Assembly: GCF_003967595.1 (NCBI RefSeq) | Contig: NZ_BIFW01000013.1 | Location: 1-49,425 of the forward strand | Direction of reading: 5' to 3' | DNA: 49,425 nt | Source of the DNA: Companilactobacillus musae | Lineage (GTDB): Bacteria; Bacillota; Bacilli; Lactobacillales; Lactobacillaceae | Part shown: positions 1-8,951 of the stretch, in pieces | How the letters are laid out: every line of letters begins with the position of its first letter | Numbering within the stretch: position 1 is the stretch's first letter | The notes under the pieces: generated by a model | Told to the model about the DNA's origin: nothing | The model's database searches: none | What the model saw: only the letters and a program-made list of their open reading frames with translations | Program-made: the position numbers and the translations under genes

Positions 1-120
1 AACAAATAAATGTTGGCCTACACAATTTAGTGTTAAAACTTTGTTCAGTTTTCAAAGGTCTACCAGCTGATTAAGCGGTTACGCTCATCAGCAAATTAAT
101 TATTGCCTCTTACGAGTCAA
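1..120 (-). other. rRNA operon leader (pre-16S region), 16S off the left edge
   Basis: Read on the minus strand, this stretch contains CTTTGAAAACTGAACAAAG (around 41-60), the boxA-like sequence typical of lactobacillar rRNA leaders. It is preceded by a GCTGAT...ATCAGC hairpin (66-92). It lies just downstream of a near-consensus promoter (128-156). I infer that the 16S gene begins beyond position 1. No rRNA sequence itself is present in the window. Confidence 0.75.
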
Positions 121-127
121 CTTAATT

Positions 128-156
128 ATTATAACAAATTCAAAGCGTTTTGCCAA
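128..156 (-). promoter_or_regulatory. rRNA operon promoter
   Basis: On the minus strand the -35 is TTGGCA (151-156) and the -10 is TATAAT (128-133), with a 17-base spacer. This near-consensus sigma-A promoter feeds directly into the rRNA leader at 1-120. Confidence 0.85.
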
Positions 157-179
157 GAACTTATTTAAAATAATTATTT

Positions 180-212
180 CAACGGATTAGCAAATCTCTT
201 GCTAATCCGTTG
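180..212 (-). terminator. Hairpin after the ABC-F gene
   Basis: Perfect 14-bp inverted repeat (arms 180-193 and 199-212, 5-base loop), about 90 bases past the ABC-F stop. The following minus-strand sequence is AT-rich but lacks a clean T-run, so termination is likely but not strong. A perfect 12-bp palindrome, TTGTCGCGACAA, lies at 224-235 between the gene and the hairpin. Confidence 0.55.
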
Positions 213-300
213 AAGCAGTTGACTTGTCGCGACAACAAAGAATATCTTACCGTTTATGGCAAACCAATGCAAGTACTTTTTCATATTTTTTTGAAAACAA

Positions 301-1845
301 TCAATTTTCTTTGATCTTTTCAATATCTAGAACCTTATCGATCCAGTCACTACTATAGAAATCTTCCTCATGGGTAACTAAGATCATTGATCCATCATAG
401 TTTCTGAGCCCTTTACGCAAAGCGGCTTTACTTTCGTCATCCAAATGGTTAGTAGGCTCATCCATGAATAGAAAATTAGTATTATCAAACATCAAATCGG
501 CAATCTTAACCTTAGTTTGTTCACCACCAGAAAGAGAACGCATTGAAGACATGATCTGTTGATTAGTTAATCCAGTTCTAGCTAATACACGTCGAACTTC
601 TTTACCATCCCTATCCGGATGCTCATCGCTAATATACTGGAATGGTGTCTCCATATTATTCTTCCAAACCAAATCCTGTTTGAAGTAACCTATCTTAACT
701 GTCTCCGAAAAATCATAATTTCCATCGATTGGCTTAAGAATTCCCAATAGTGTTTTGATCAAAGTAGACTTACCAATACCATTGAATCCCTTAATAACCA
801 TTTTTTCTCCACTAACAATAGAGAAATTTAGTGCTTTATCAAACAGAGCTTCACCGTCATAACCTACCTTTAGGTCATTAACTTCAAGCATCATTCTTGA
901 ACTTGGTACTTCAACATAGGGGAAGCCAAAGCTTGCGGCAGTTTTACTCCCTGGAGGAGTTAGGACATCCATATGAGCCAATTGTTTCTCTCTACTCTTA
1001 GCACTCTTAGAACGAGAACCCGCCTTAAACTTTCTAATGTAAGCTTTAGTCTTCGAAATTTGTTCCTGTTGTTTAACGTATGCCTTCATATATGTTTCTT
1101 GATTAGCAGCCTTTTGCTTAAGTGCCTGTTTGAGAGAACCTGTATACTTAGTAATCTTTCCAAACTCAAAATCAGCCACACAATTAATAATACGGTCTAA
1201 AAAACCATAATCATGGGAAATAACAATAAAAGCACCTTCAAAGTTATTCAAATAGTCGGCCAACCAATCAATGTGGTTAGTATCCAAATAATTAGTAGGT
1301 TCATCTAAGAGAATCATATCTGGCTTTTCCAAAAGAATTTTAGCCAAAATAATCTTCGATCTTTGACCACCACTAAGTTTGGAAACGTCATGGTCATATC
1401 CAATCGCATCTAGTCCTAAACCAGTAGCAACTTGTTGGATCTTAGTATCCAATTCATAGAAATCATTGGCATCTAAGATTTCTTGAAGTTTTCCAGCCTT
1501 TTCAAGGTCTTCATCAGATGGATTATTCATGTAAATCTCGTTTAACTTATCACTTGTTTCATATAATTTTGTAAATGCTGTTTGGAGGTACTCGTAAATT
1601 GACATCCCTGGGGCTAATTTAGCTTGCTGATCCAAATAACCGATGGTTAAATGTTTCTTCCAACTGATTTTTCCTTCATCAGGTTCGATTTGACCAGTCA
1701 AAATTTTGATGAAGGTAGACTTACCGACACCATTTTGACCAATTATCCCCAAATGATCTTCCTTATTAACTTGTAAATTGGCAGAATCGTACAATTTCTT
1801 ATCCAAAAACTGCTGACTCAAGTCATGTACTTCTAAAACACTCAT
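301..1845 (-). CDS. ABC-F family ATPase
   Basis: A 514-residue protein with two ABC ATPase domains in tandem and no membrane segments, the ABC-F architecture. Domain 1 has Walker A GQNGVGKST (about residue 37), signature LSGGQRSK and Walker B MILLDEPTNYLD. Domain 2 has Walker A GFNGIGKST (about 350), signature LSGGEQTK and FLFMDEPTNHLD. The basic helical linker around residues 250-300 (KAYIRKFKAGSRSKSAKSRE) fits the ribosome-contacting interdomain linker of this family. Members act on the ribosome as translation factors or protect it from antibiotics. Which applies here cannot be told from sequence alone; overall it looks like the YbiT/YkpA type. The start has a good ribosome binding site, AAGGAGATAAATATG. 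It follows the LCP gene across a terminator. Confidence 0.9.
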   Translation of the reverse strand: MSVLEVHDLSQQFLDKKLYDSANLQVNKEDHLGIIGQNGVGKSTFIKILTGQIEPDEGKISWKKHLTIGYLDQQAKLAPGMSIYEYLQTAFTKLYETSDKLNEIYMNNPSDEDLEKAGKLQEILDANDFYELDTKIQQVATGLGLDAIGYDHDVSKLSGGQRSKIILAKILLEKPDMILLDEPTNYLDTNHIDWLADYLNNFEGAFIVISHDYGFLDRIINCVADFEFGKITKYTGSLKQALKQKAANQETYMKAYVKQQEQISKTKAYIRKFKAGSRSKSAKSREKQLAHMDVLTPPGSKTAASFGFPYVEVPSSRMMLEVNDLKVGYDGEALFDKALNFSIVSGEKMVIKGFNGIGKSTLIKTLLGILKPIDGNYDFSETVKIGYFKQDLVWKNNMETPFQYISDEHPDRDGKEVRRVLARTGLTNQQIMSSMRSLSGGEQTKVKIADLMFDNTNFLFMDEPTNHLDDESKAALRKGLRNYDGSMILVTHEEDFYSSDWIDKVLDIEKIKEN

Positions 1846-1869
1846 ATTTATCTCCTTTTATATATAAGA

Positions 1870-1897
1870 AAAGACTGAAACTATTGTCTCAGTCTTT
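1870..1897 (-). terminator. Terminator of the LCP gene
   Basis: AAAGACTGA (1870-1878) pairs with TCAGTCTTT (1889-1897). On the minus strand the stem is followed by TTTTCTT. It sits just past the LCP stop at 1908 and before the ABC-F ribosome binding site. Confidence 0.75.
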
Positions 1898-1907
1898 ATT
1901 CAAATTC

Positions 1908-3065
1908 TTATTCAGACGTTTGATTTCTTGTAAAGATTGTATAGTTTTGGTTTTGGTTCTCACTGTCAAATGAGAAACCTCTATCTTCATTCAATGTATT
2001 TAATCTTGTTTCTTCATTGTCTAATTCTTCTTCTGATAATCCTAGTTGCTTTCTAAGCTTATTAGATGCTCGTTTTAATTCCTTAGTTGGAATAACTTCA
2101 TATGACGAACCATCGATCATAGAACCATATCCTTGAACATGATCTGACCCAATACTCTTAGCTGCACCACGATAATTAAAGAACATAGACTGCATATCGT
2201 TGAAACTCAAATTAGTTGTCATTGAACTAGAAATACTATCCAATACTTTTTGATAATGCGTAAAGGTATTAGCACTGGCAGCACTCTTAATAATAGCAGT
2301 GATAACCTGACGTTGTCTCTTTTGACGTCCGTAATCTCCCTCAGGGTCTTCATAACGCATTCTCGAGTAATCAAGTGCTTGCTTACCATTTAAATGCATT
2401 TTCCCTTTCTTGAAGTGAGATTCTTTTTCTCCAGTATCTCCATAAGAGAAACTAAATGGAACATCAACGTCAACACCACCAACGGCATTAACAATTTGTT
2501 TCAATGAATTGAAATCAACTTTAACATAATAATCGATCGGTATGTTCAAAAGTTTCTCGGTCGTAGCGACTGCACTTTCTTCATTACCAATGTTATACGC
2601 TGAGTTAATCTTTTGAATCTTGCGAGTATTATTAGTACTACTCTTCCAAATCTGAGCCATTGAATCTCTTGGCACAGACATCATTGTTGTTTTATTGGTC
2701 TTAGGGTTGACCGTTACAACGATCATCGTATCCGAATTACCTCGATAATTTCTTGTACTATCTCTGATTCCATTGTCAGTTGTATCAACCCCCAACAAAA
2801 GAATCGAAACAGGTCTTTTATCACTGATCCTAGTTGAAACAGTTTTTCCATCTAATGCTTTGTAAGTTTTTCCTAACGAATTTTGTGCTTGAGCGTACAG
2901 TCTAAATCCATAAGAACCCATGACAAAAACCATGACTAAAAATACTAAACCGATAATTTTAAGAAATGGACGTTTAATCTTACCATTGTTATTAGATGCT
3001 AGAGCGCTGTTGCGAGATCTTTGCCGACGCTCTCTAGACATATTGTTTCTATTATCATTATCCAT
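1908..3065 (-). CDS. LytR-CpsA-Psr (LCP) family cell-wall glycopolymer ligase
   Basis: A 385-residue membrane-anchored protein with a basic cytoplasmic N terminus of about 33 residues, one transmembrane helix (about 34-55) and an extracellular LCP domain (about 84-265). Recognisable LCP elements are SILLLGVDT, SDTMIVVTVNPKTNKTTMMS followed by VPRDS, the INSAYNIG segment, VDFNSLKQIVNAVGGVDVDV, and the arginine-rich GKQALDYSRMRY...GDYGRQKRQRQ. The conserved Asp and Arg residues bind the polyprenyl-pyrophosphate headgroup. LCP enzymes transfer teichoic acids or capsular polymers from lipid carrier to peptidoglycan. The roughly 120-residue C-terminal tail is polar and Asn/Gln-rich, and is probably disordered. 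The ribosome binding site is ATCGGAG before the ATG. It is monocistronic by context, with a terminator downstream. Confidence 0.92.
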   Translation of the reverse strand: MDNDNRNNMSRERRQRSRNSALASNNNGKIKRPFLKIIGLVFLVMVFVMGSYGFRLYAQAQNSLGKTYKALDGKTVSTRISDKRPVSILLLGVDTTDNGIRDSTRNYRGNSDTMIVVTVNPKTNKTTMMSVPRDSMAQIWKSSTNNTRKIQKINSAYNIGNEESAVATTEKLLNIPIDYYVKVDFNSLKQIVNAVGGVDVDVPFSFSYGDTGEKESHFKKGKMHLNGKQALDYSRMRYEDPEGDYGRQKRQRQVITAIIKSAASANTFTHYQKVLDSISSSMTTNLSFNDMQSMFFNYRGAAKSIGSDHVQGYGSMIDGSSYEVIPTKELKRASNKLRKQLGLSEEELDNEETRLNTLNEDRGFSFDSENQNQNYTIFTRNQTSE

Positions 3066-3311
3066 AAATAAACTCCGATTGATTTGCTATCTACAATAAA
3101 AAATAAATTCTCTATATATTATAGTAGATAGAATGCAATTATACAGCTTAATTCAATTGATTAAAAATTTTCTTTTTAATCGCTGCATTCCTAAATTATA
3201 ATTTTTTGATACAATCTGTCAATTTTATTAAAAAAAATTTACTAAAATATAATGTCAAACATATCCCCAAATCTATCTCATTATTTAGAAGTTTTAATTG
3301 TATATTTCATG

Positions 3312-3332
3312 TATAATCTCCTTCGTAGGAGG
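3312..3332 (+). promoter_or_regulatory. -10 element and strong RBS of the permease gene
   Basis: TATAAT at 3312-3317 is followed by TAGGAGG at 3326-3332, ten bases before the ATG. No good -35 is visible 16-18 bases upstream. The leader would be very short. Confidence 0.45.
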
Positions 3333-3341
3333 ATTTGAATA

Positions 3342-4793
3342 ATGTCAGATGCAAATAATGCAAAGACGTTTAGATGGTGGAATATTGCCCTTTTGGGTTT
3401 TACTACCGTTTGGGGTCTTAACAATGTTATCAACAACTTTGCCAATCAAGGTTTAGCCGTTGTAACATCTTGGATTTTAATTATGGTCCTATATTTTGTT
3501 CCATACACTTTAATGGTGGGACAATTAGGATCAGCGTTTCAAGAAGCTGGTGGGGGTGTTAGTTCTTGGGTCAAAGCACTTTCCAATAACAAACTAGCTT
3601 ATTTTGCTGCCTGGACTTACTGGGTAGTTCACGTTCCTTATTTAGCTCAAAAGCCACAAATCATTATGGTCAGCTTGAGCTGGTTGTTCAAGGGAAATGG
3701 TTCATTCATTAAAACAGCTTCACCATTGCTTGTTCAGGGAGCTAGTTTAGTTATCTTCTTGATCTTCGTTTGGTTAGCTAGTAAAGGTACGACAATTCTG
3801 AATAACTTGGGTAGTATTGCTGGTATTGCAATGTTTACTATGTCAATGTTATTCATCATTTTAGGTGTCAGTGCTCCTTTTATCACTCATGTCCAAATTG
3901 CTACTCCAAACATGACTGATATTCATACATACATACCAAAATTCGACTTCCAATACTTTACGACAATCTCAATGTTAGTTTTCGCCGTTGGTGGTTCTGA
4001 AAAGATCTCTCCATACGTTAACAAAACTAAGAATGCCTCAAAAGAATTCCCACTAGGTATGATCATTTTAGCTGTGATGGTTGCTGTTTCTGCAATTTTA
4101 GGTTCATTCGCCATCGGTATGATTGTTAATTCAAATCATATCCCAGCTGACTTAATGGCTAACGGTGCTTATCAAGCCTTCCAATTTTTAGGCAACAGTT
4201 TCCACGTTGGTAACTTATTTGTTTGGGCTTTCGCCATTACTAATACAATTGCTTCGGCTGCTGCTTTGGCAATTTCAATTGATGCACCTTTACGTATGCT
4301 TCTAGGTGATGCTGATAAGAAATACATCCCTAAGGCACTTTTGAAAAAGAACAAACGCGGTATTGCTATCAATGGCTACAAGATGACAGCTATTCTTGTT
4401 TCAATTCTTATCATTGTTCCAGCCCTTGGTATCAATGGTATGAATGATCTTTATAATTGGTTGTTGAACCTTAACTCAATCGTTATGCCAATGCGTTACC
4501 TCTGGGTATTCTTAGCATACATGATGTTAACTAGACAACTAGATAAGTACAAATCAGACTATATGTTTGTTAAAAATAGATATGTTGGTTTCGGATTTGG
4601 ACTTTGGGCTTTCGTATTGACAGCCTTTGCATGTATCTTAGGTATGGTTCCTAAGATGAATATGGCACAAGACCCATCATCATGGTGGTTCCAATTAGCT
4701 CTTAATATCATTACACCAATTGCTTTGATTGTTCTTGGCTTGATTTTACCTGCTATTGCTAAACGTACTAATAAAGATATTGAAGAAATTTAA
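3342..4793 (+). CDS. APC-superfamily amino-acid permease (glutamate/GABA-antiporter-like)
   Basis: A 483-residue integral membrane protein with about 12 hydrophobic segments spread along its length. The N-terminal segment WWNIALLGFTTVWGLNNVINN matches the first unwound helix of APC transporters, which contacts the substrate backbone. EAGGGVSSWVKAL after helix 2 is the conserved EGG-S-W motif, and VGGSEKISPYVNKTKN matches the helix 6 region of the family. The pattern resembles the glutamate:GABA antiporter branch (YjeM-like); the substrate cannot be assigned from sequence. It is one of only two plus-strand genes left of the origin, so it runs against replication. It shares a bidirectional terminator with the convergent PBP gene. 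The very strong RBS (TAGGAGG) suggests efficient translation. Confidence 0.85.
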   Translation: MSDANNAKTFRWWNIALLGFTTVWGLNNVINNFANQGLAVVTSWILIMVLYFVPYTLMVGQLGSAFQEAGGGVSSWVKALSNNKLAYFAAWTYWVVHVPYLAQKPQIIMVSLSWLFKGNGSFIKTASPLLVQGASLVIFLIFVWLASKGTTILNNLGSIAGIAMFTMSMLFIILGVSAPFITHVQIATPNMTDIHTYIPKFDFQYFTTISMLVFAVGGSEKISPYVNKTKNASKEFPLGMIILAVMVAVSAILGSFAIGMIVNSNHIPADLMANGAYQAFQFLGNSFHVGNLFVWAFAITNTIASAAALAISIDAPLRMLLGDADKKYIPKALLKKNKRGIAINGYKMTAILVSILIIVPALGINGMNDLYNWLLNLNSIVMPMRYLWVFLAYMMLTRQLDKYKSDYMFVKNRYVGFGFGLWAFVLTAFACILGMVPKMNMAQDPSSWWFQLALNIITPIALIVLGLILPAIAKRTNKDIEEI

Positions 4794-4830
4794 ATTATTT
4801 TCTCTGCACAGATAATAATTTAATATAGCT

Positions 4831-4869
4831 AAAAAAACGACCAGCAAATAATTTTGCCGGTCGTTTTTT
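4831..4869. terminator. Bidirectional terminator between permease and PBP genes
   Basis: AAAAAACGACC pairs with GGTCGTTTTTT, extended by GCAAA/TTTGC with one mismatch. It is flanked by A-run and T-run, so it works on both strands. It overlaps the PBP stop codon (4868-4870). Confidence 0.9.
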
Positions 4870-7573
4870 AATTGTCATCACTTGAACTAGATGTTGAGCT
4901 ACTTGAAGAAGTAGATGAACTACTACTTGTTGAAGCATTGCCATTTGCATCGATTTTCACATCAGGCACATTTCCACCGTAACTTCTGATCTCATTCATA
5001 ATATCAACCAATTTTTGTTTCTGATCTTCTTTGTCAGAATCATTGTTCTTATAAGCACTCTTAACTTTTTGAAGTTGTGAATTATATTGAGGCATTAATT
5101 TATCAACCATTGCCTGACGTTTTTGTTCACGCTGTGTTTCAATGGATTCTTTTTCCTCTTCGTACTTAGCAACCTTCTTATTGTCTTTGGCTGCTTGGAA
5201 CATTGCTTGACTCATATTAAGATCTTTCTGAAGTCCTAAAATCTGTTTATTGAAATCAATTTTGGCGCTTTGACGTTTAACATTGGCATTTAGATAACGA
5301 ATCTTCTGCAATTCACTCAATTTCTTATTATATTGAGATTCTTTAGTAATTGGCGATTCATTATACTTATCAATTGCCTTTTGGACTTTATTTTCTCGAC
5401 TAAACTCTTCTTTCTTAGTCAAATGATAAATAATTCGATAGTCCAGATTATAAAGTCGATTAGTATTCTTATTCTCTTGATCAGTATTGTACTTAGAAAA
5501 ATCAGTATCAATAATATCTTGAATACTTGGTTTCTCGTTACTTGTATTAACTGACAAATCACTACCACTAACAGTAACTGTCTTTGGTTTTTTGAAATCT
5601 TTATCTTTTTGTTTCATTTCATCAACCAGATACTCACCTTCAGCCTTAAAAGCCTGCATCGTCAAAGCATCTTCACTGCTAGTTAAAGAAGAAGGTTTAT
5701 CATTTCCGGTCCAATTAGCAATTGTAAAATCAGGCGTCATCCCTACGAAATAGGAATCAATCGTATTATCAGTCGTACCAGTCTTACCAGCTGTATATTT
5801 ATAATTATCCAAAGCAGCGGCTTTACCCAAACCATCACTAATCACGGACTGCATTGTATTTATCATCATATAACTGGCATTTTTAGTATAAACATTCTTT
5901 TCCATATGAGTATTCTGATAAATATAACGGTCATTACCACTATCATAAATACTAGAAAGATTACTTGGATGAACAAACTTTCCACCACGAGAAAATGAAC
6001 TATAAGCTGACGCCATTTCGGTAGTTGTTACACCATTAGTAAACGAACCAATTGCCAAACGAGGGTCGGTCTTTTGATTAGGATCTAATCCTGCAAATTC
6101 CATTTTGACCATATCATCATAATAAGTATGTTTAGTATCAGAAGCAGCTAACTTATAAGCAATAGTATTAATAGAATTTTCCAAAGCATGTCTTAAAGTA
6201 TTACTTCCAGTATAGCCACTGTACCAGTTATGAACGACTGGATTACCAACCGCCGAATCAATCACTGTACTTTGGGGCAAATAACCTCTTTCAAAGGCTG
6301 GAGCATATGCCAAAATTGGCTTAGCCGTTGATCCAGGCTGACGATAAACCGTTACCGCACGATTAACTTGGTCACCATCTGTTGTTCGACCACCAACTAT
6401 CGCTATAACGTCACCCGTTTTGTTATCTACGACAGTACTTGAAACTTGAGGAGTAAGTTTTCCATTAGTAGCCCTACCGGTATAAGCTTGATATGTTTTA
6501 TTAACTAAACTTTCAATCTTATTTTGGACATCCATATCAATTGTTGTATGGATTTTATAACCACCATCCATTAACTCACCATGAGCTCGGTTATATGCCT
6601 CATTATATCTTTTGCCATAAGCATCTTTTTCAGCTCTATCCTTAAAATCATATTGCATTGTAAAACCAGAAGACTTCATTAACTCTTCAGTTGCATTGAA
6701 TACAGCATAACTTAAAGCATAATTATTTGAAACATCGTTATCATACTTACGTTGATTAATTTTCAATCCTAAAGGACGCTTTCGAGCTTCCTTATAAGTC
6801 TTCTTAGAAATTAATCCACGTTGGTTAAAGATATATAAAATCATGTTACGGCGTTTTAATGCTCGTTCTGGATACACGACTGGATCGTAATAAACGGGGT
6901 TATTAGGAAGTCCTACTAGAAGAGCTAGTTTATCAATTGATAAATCTTTTTGATTCTGTGAAAAATAATAATCTGATGCCGCACTGAATCCATATGAACC
7001 ATTGCCCATATAAACATCATTGATATAAAATTCCAATATTTGTTTCTTAGTAAATTTCTTTTCTAACTGCTGGGCTATAACCATTTCTTTAAGCTTACGA
7101 TTCAAATTCTGTGACTGATCTTGCAGAATAACATTCTTAACCAATTGTTGAGTTAACGTTGATCCACCTTCAGTTCTACGATGCAAAACTGTCGAAACGG
7201 TCGATCTCAAAATACCATACAGATCAACTCCATGATGAATATAAAAACGTTGATCTTCAACATCCACCAATCCTTTACTAATATCGGGATTAATATCATT
7301 GATAGAAGTATAGTTTGAACTAGATTGAGCCAATTTCTTTAGCACTTTACCGTTACGATCATATATAACGGTTGAATTTTTGGGATGAAAATCCGATTTC
7401 TTCAAACCTTCACTGTATGAATAACCATCAGCAATCGTATTTTTAATCTCGTAACCATACTTCCACCAAAAAGCTCCAATTGCCAAAACGAATAATAAAA
7501 CAATTGTCAAAAGGACCCATGGCCACTTTTTTCTTTTTTTAATTAATCTGTGTTCCATTTTTTTCTTACGCAT
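4868..7573 (-). CDS. Class A penicillin-binding protein (bifunctional transglycosylase/transpeptidase)
   Basis: A 901-residue PBP1A-type enzyme. It has a basic cytoplasmic tail, one transmembrane helix (about 19-37), a GT51 glycosyltransferase domain (about 65-265) and a transpeptidase domain (about 375-640). The catalytic Glu of GT51 is in VEDQRFYIHHGVD (E106), and GGSTLTQQLVKN is motif 2. The transpeptidase motifs are S415-T-A-K (in RQPGSTAKP), S467-I-N and KTGT (597-600), all intact. The enzyme polymerises lipid II and cross-links peptide stems outside the membrane. After residue 690 comes a charged, coiled-coil-like segment and a terminal serine-rich tail, which could reach through or sense the wall. 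It starts 9 bases after the upstream membrane protein gene, so the two are almost certainly co-transcribed. Confidence 0.95.
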   Translation of the reverse strand: MRKKKMEHRLIKKRKKWPWVLLTIVLLFVLAIGAFWWKYGYEIKNTIADGYSYSEGLKKSDFHPKNSTVIYDRNGKVLKKLAQSSSNYTSINDINPDISKGLVDVEDQRFYIHHGVDLYGILRSTVSTVLHRRTEGGSTLTQQLVKNVILQDQSQNLNRKLKEMVIAQQLEKKFTKKQILEFYINDVYMGNGSYGFSAASDYYFSQNQKDLSIDKLALLVGLPNNPVYYDPVVYPERALKRRNMILYIFNQRGLISKKTYKEARKRPLGLKINQRKYDNDVSNNYALSYAVFNATEELMKSSGFTMQYDFKDRAEKDAYGKRYNEAYNRAHGELMDGGYKIHTTIDMDVQNKIESLVNKTYQAYTGRATNGKLTPQVSSTVVDNKTGDVIAIVGGRTTDGDQVNRAVTVYRQPGSTAKPILAYAPAFERGYLPQSTVIDSAVGNPVVHNWYSGYTGSNTLRHALENSINTIAYKLAASDTKHTYYDDMVKMEFAGLDPNQKTDPRLAIGSFTNGVTTTEMASAYSSFSRGGKFVHPSNLSSIYDSGNDRYIYQNTHMEKNVYTKNASYMMINTMQSVISDGLGKAAALDNYKYTAGKTGTTDNTIDSYFVGMTPDFTIANWTGNDKPSSLTSSEDALTMQAFKAEGEYLVDEMKQKDKDFKKPKTVTVSGSDLSVNTSNEKPSIQDIIDTDFSKYNTDQENKNTNRLYNLDYRIIYHLTKKEEFSRENKVQKAIDKYNESPITKESQYNKKLSELQKIRYLNANVKRQSAKIDFNKQILGLQKDLNMSQAMFQAAKDNKKVAKYEEEKESIETQREQKRQAMVDKLMPQYNSQLQKVKSAYKNNDSDKEDQKQKLVDIMNEIRSYGGNVPDVKIDANGNASTSSSSSTSSSSSTSSSSDDN

Positions 7574-7582
7574 AATTAGCCC

Positions 7583-8878
7583 CTAATTAACATAGAATGT
7601 TATTCCAGAAGAGATTTGTGACATCAAATTAGACAAGTCTGATGAACTAATTTGCATACCATTGTTATAACTAGAACCTCCAGCATAGATAAATCCAATT
7701 GTTGAACCACTGCCAAAGTATATTGAACTTGTCAAAGCCGAGTTATTTTTAAACCAGAATACCGGAGTAGCTGAATTAAAATCAGCTGTAGTATTATCTG
7801 GATTAGATACATTCATTGCACTCAATGAACTGTCACTGGCATTAGATATATACTGACCAAAATTACTATTACTACTATCAGTAATAATTGCATCTGAACT
7901 GCCAGCACTAACCAACTTCTTAACTGTATATTTACCAGAACCTACTTGTGAACTAATGACGTTACTATAACCGTCTTCAGCGACATACTTGCCACTAACC
8001 CTGGTCATTAAAGCTAAGGTATTTTTACTTGAATTATAGTAAAGGACATTTTTAGAAGTAATACCTGCTTGATTCAAGCTATCAGAAGCACCACTAGTTG
8101 AATTCATACTATTAACAATATCAACATTTGCTGGAGTATATTTTTCCGTTAACGGCGAATTCTTCAAAACTTCTAATTCTTTCTTAATTGCCTCTACTCG
8201 TGAACTTTCACCTTGATGGTTAGCAAAGTAATCGTCCATTTTAGTGACCGCTTCACTCCATCTATTCTTAACTGTTTTATTTTTAATCAATTTATAATAG
8301 GTGTTGACCATCGAAATCTTCTTAAAACTTAAACTGGAATTTTTATCATTATAACCTTCCCAAGTTTTACTTAGATATTTATCAGCATCTTGAGTTTGTT
8401 CGTACCAAATTTGGATCGTATCTAATTTATTACGCTGTTTTTGATAAACATCCTGATTTTTTTCCTTTAATAGAGTTTTATCAAGATCATTGATTTTTTC
8501 ACTAGTAACATCATCACGATAATTATTCTTACCTTCGTAAAGAGAATTGACTTCCTTGGTACGATCTTTACGTGCTTGAATATAATTTTCCAACTCATGA
8601 TATTTCTGAATATTGCTTTTTGTAATCACATATCCATCACTAACATCAATCACTCGACCAATAAAATCCAGTGAACGGTAATTCAGATCTGTCTTTAGAA
8701 CTTCTAATTCTTTATCTTGATATTGGCTAGATATTTTTGAAGTTACCACTGCATTAACAACACCACGCGAGAGCATAATGAAAAAAATGATGGCAGTAAT
8801 AACACCAACTACGCCAGCACTCAACATCAAATAATGTTCTGATTTGGTCCTACTCTTTAAATCTTTCTTATCTTTCAT
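7583..8878 (-). CDS. Membrane-anchored extracellular protein, possibly MapZ-like
   Basis: About 431 residues from the ATG at 8878. A longer reading from TTG at 8890 is less likely, because that TTG overlaps the GGGG Shine-Dalgarno of the ATG. The protein has a short charged cytoplasmic tail (about 20 residues), one transmembrane helix (MLSAGVVGVITAIIFFIML), a long charged helical extracellular part (to about residue 260), a Ser/Asn-rich stretch and a compact C-terminal region rich in Gly, Ser and Tyr ending SSGITFYVN. The plan of N-in anchor, helical stalk, flexible linker and C-terminal domain resembles the extracellular half of MapZ, the streptococcal mid-cell peptidoglycan marker. I did not recognise a diagnostic motif, so this is tentative. 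It is the first gene of an operon with the class A PBP (9-base gap), which supports a wall-synthesis role. Confidence 0.6.
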   Translation of the reverse strand: MKDKKDLKSRTKSEHYLMLSAGVVGVITAIIFFIMLSRGVVNAVVTSKISSQYQDKELEVLKTDLNYRSLDFIGRVIDVSDGYVITKSNIQKYHELENYIQARKDRTKEVNSLYEGKNNYRDDVTSEKINDLDKTLLKEKNQDVYQKQRNKLDTIQIWYEQTQDADKYLSKTWEGYNDKNSSLSFKKISMVNTYYKLIKNKTVKNRWSEAVTKMDDYFANHQGESSRVEAIKKELEVLKNSPLTEKYTPANVDIVNSMNSTSGASDSLNQAGITSKNVLYYNSSKNTLALMTRVSGKYVAEDGYSNVISSQVGSGKYTVKKLVSAGSSDAIITDSSNSNFGQYISNASDSSLSAMNVSNPDNTTADFNSATPVFWFKNNSALTSSIYFGSGSTIGFIYAGGSSYNNGMQISSSDLSNLMSQISSGITFYVN

Positions 8879-8951
8879 TATTTTCCCCAAATATCTAGTT
8901 CATCTTGTTATTATATATAGTAAATTATCCTGCAAATAAAGGGTGGAAATT

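Noticed and set aside
8943-8951. GTG start of the unknown protein at 8943
   Set aside because: The GTG is part of the AGGGTGG Shine-Dalgarno for the TTG at 8952.
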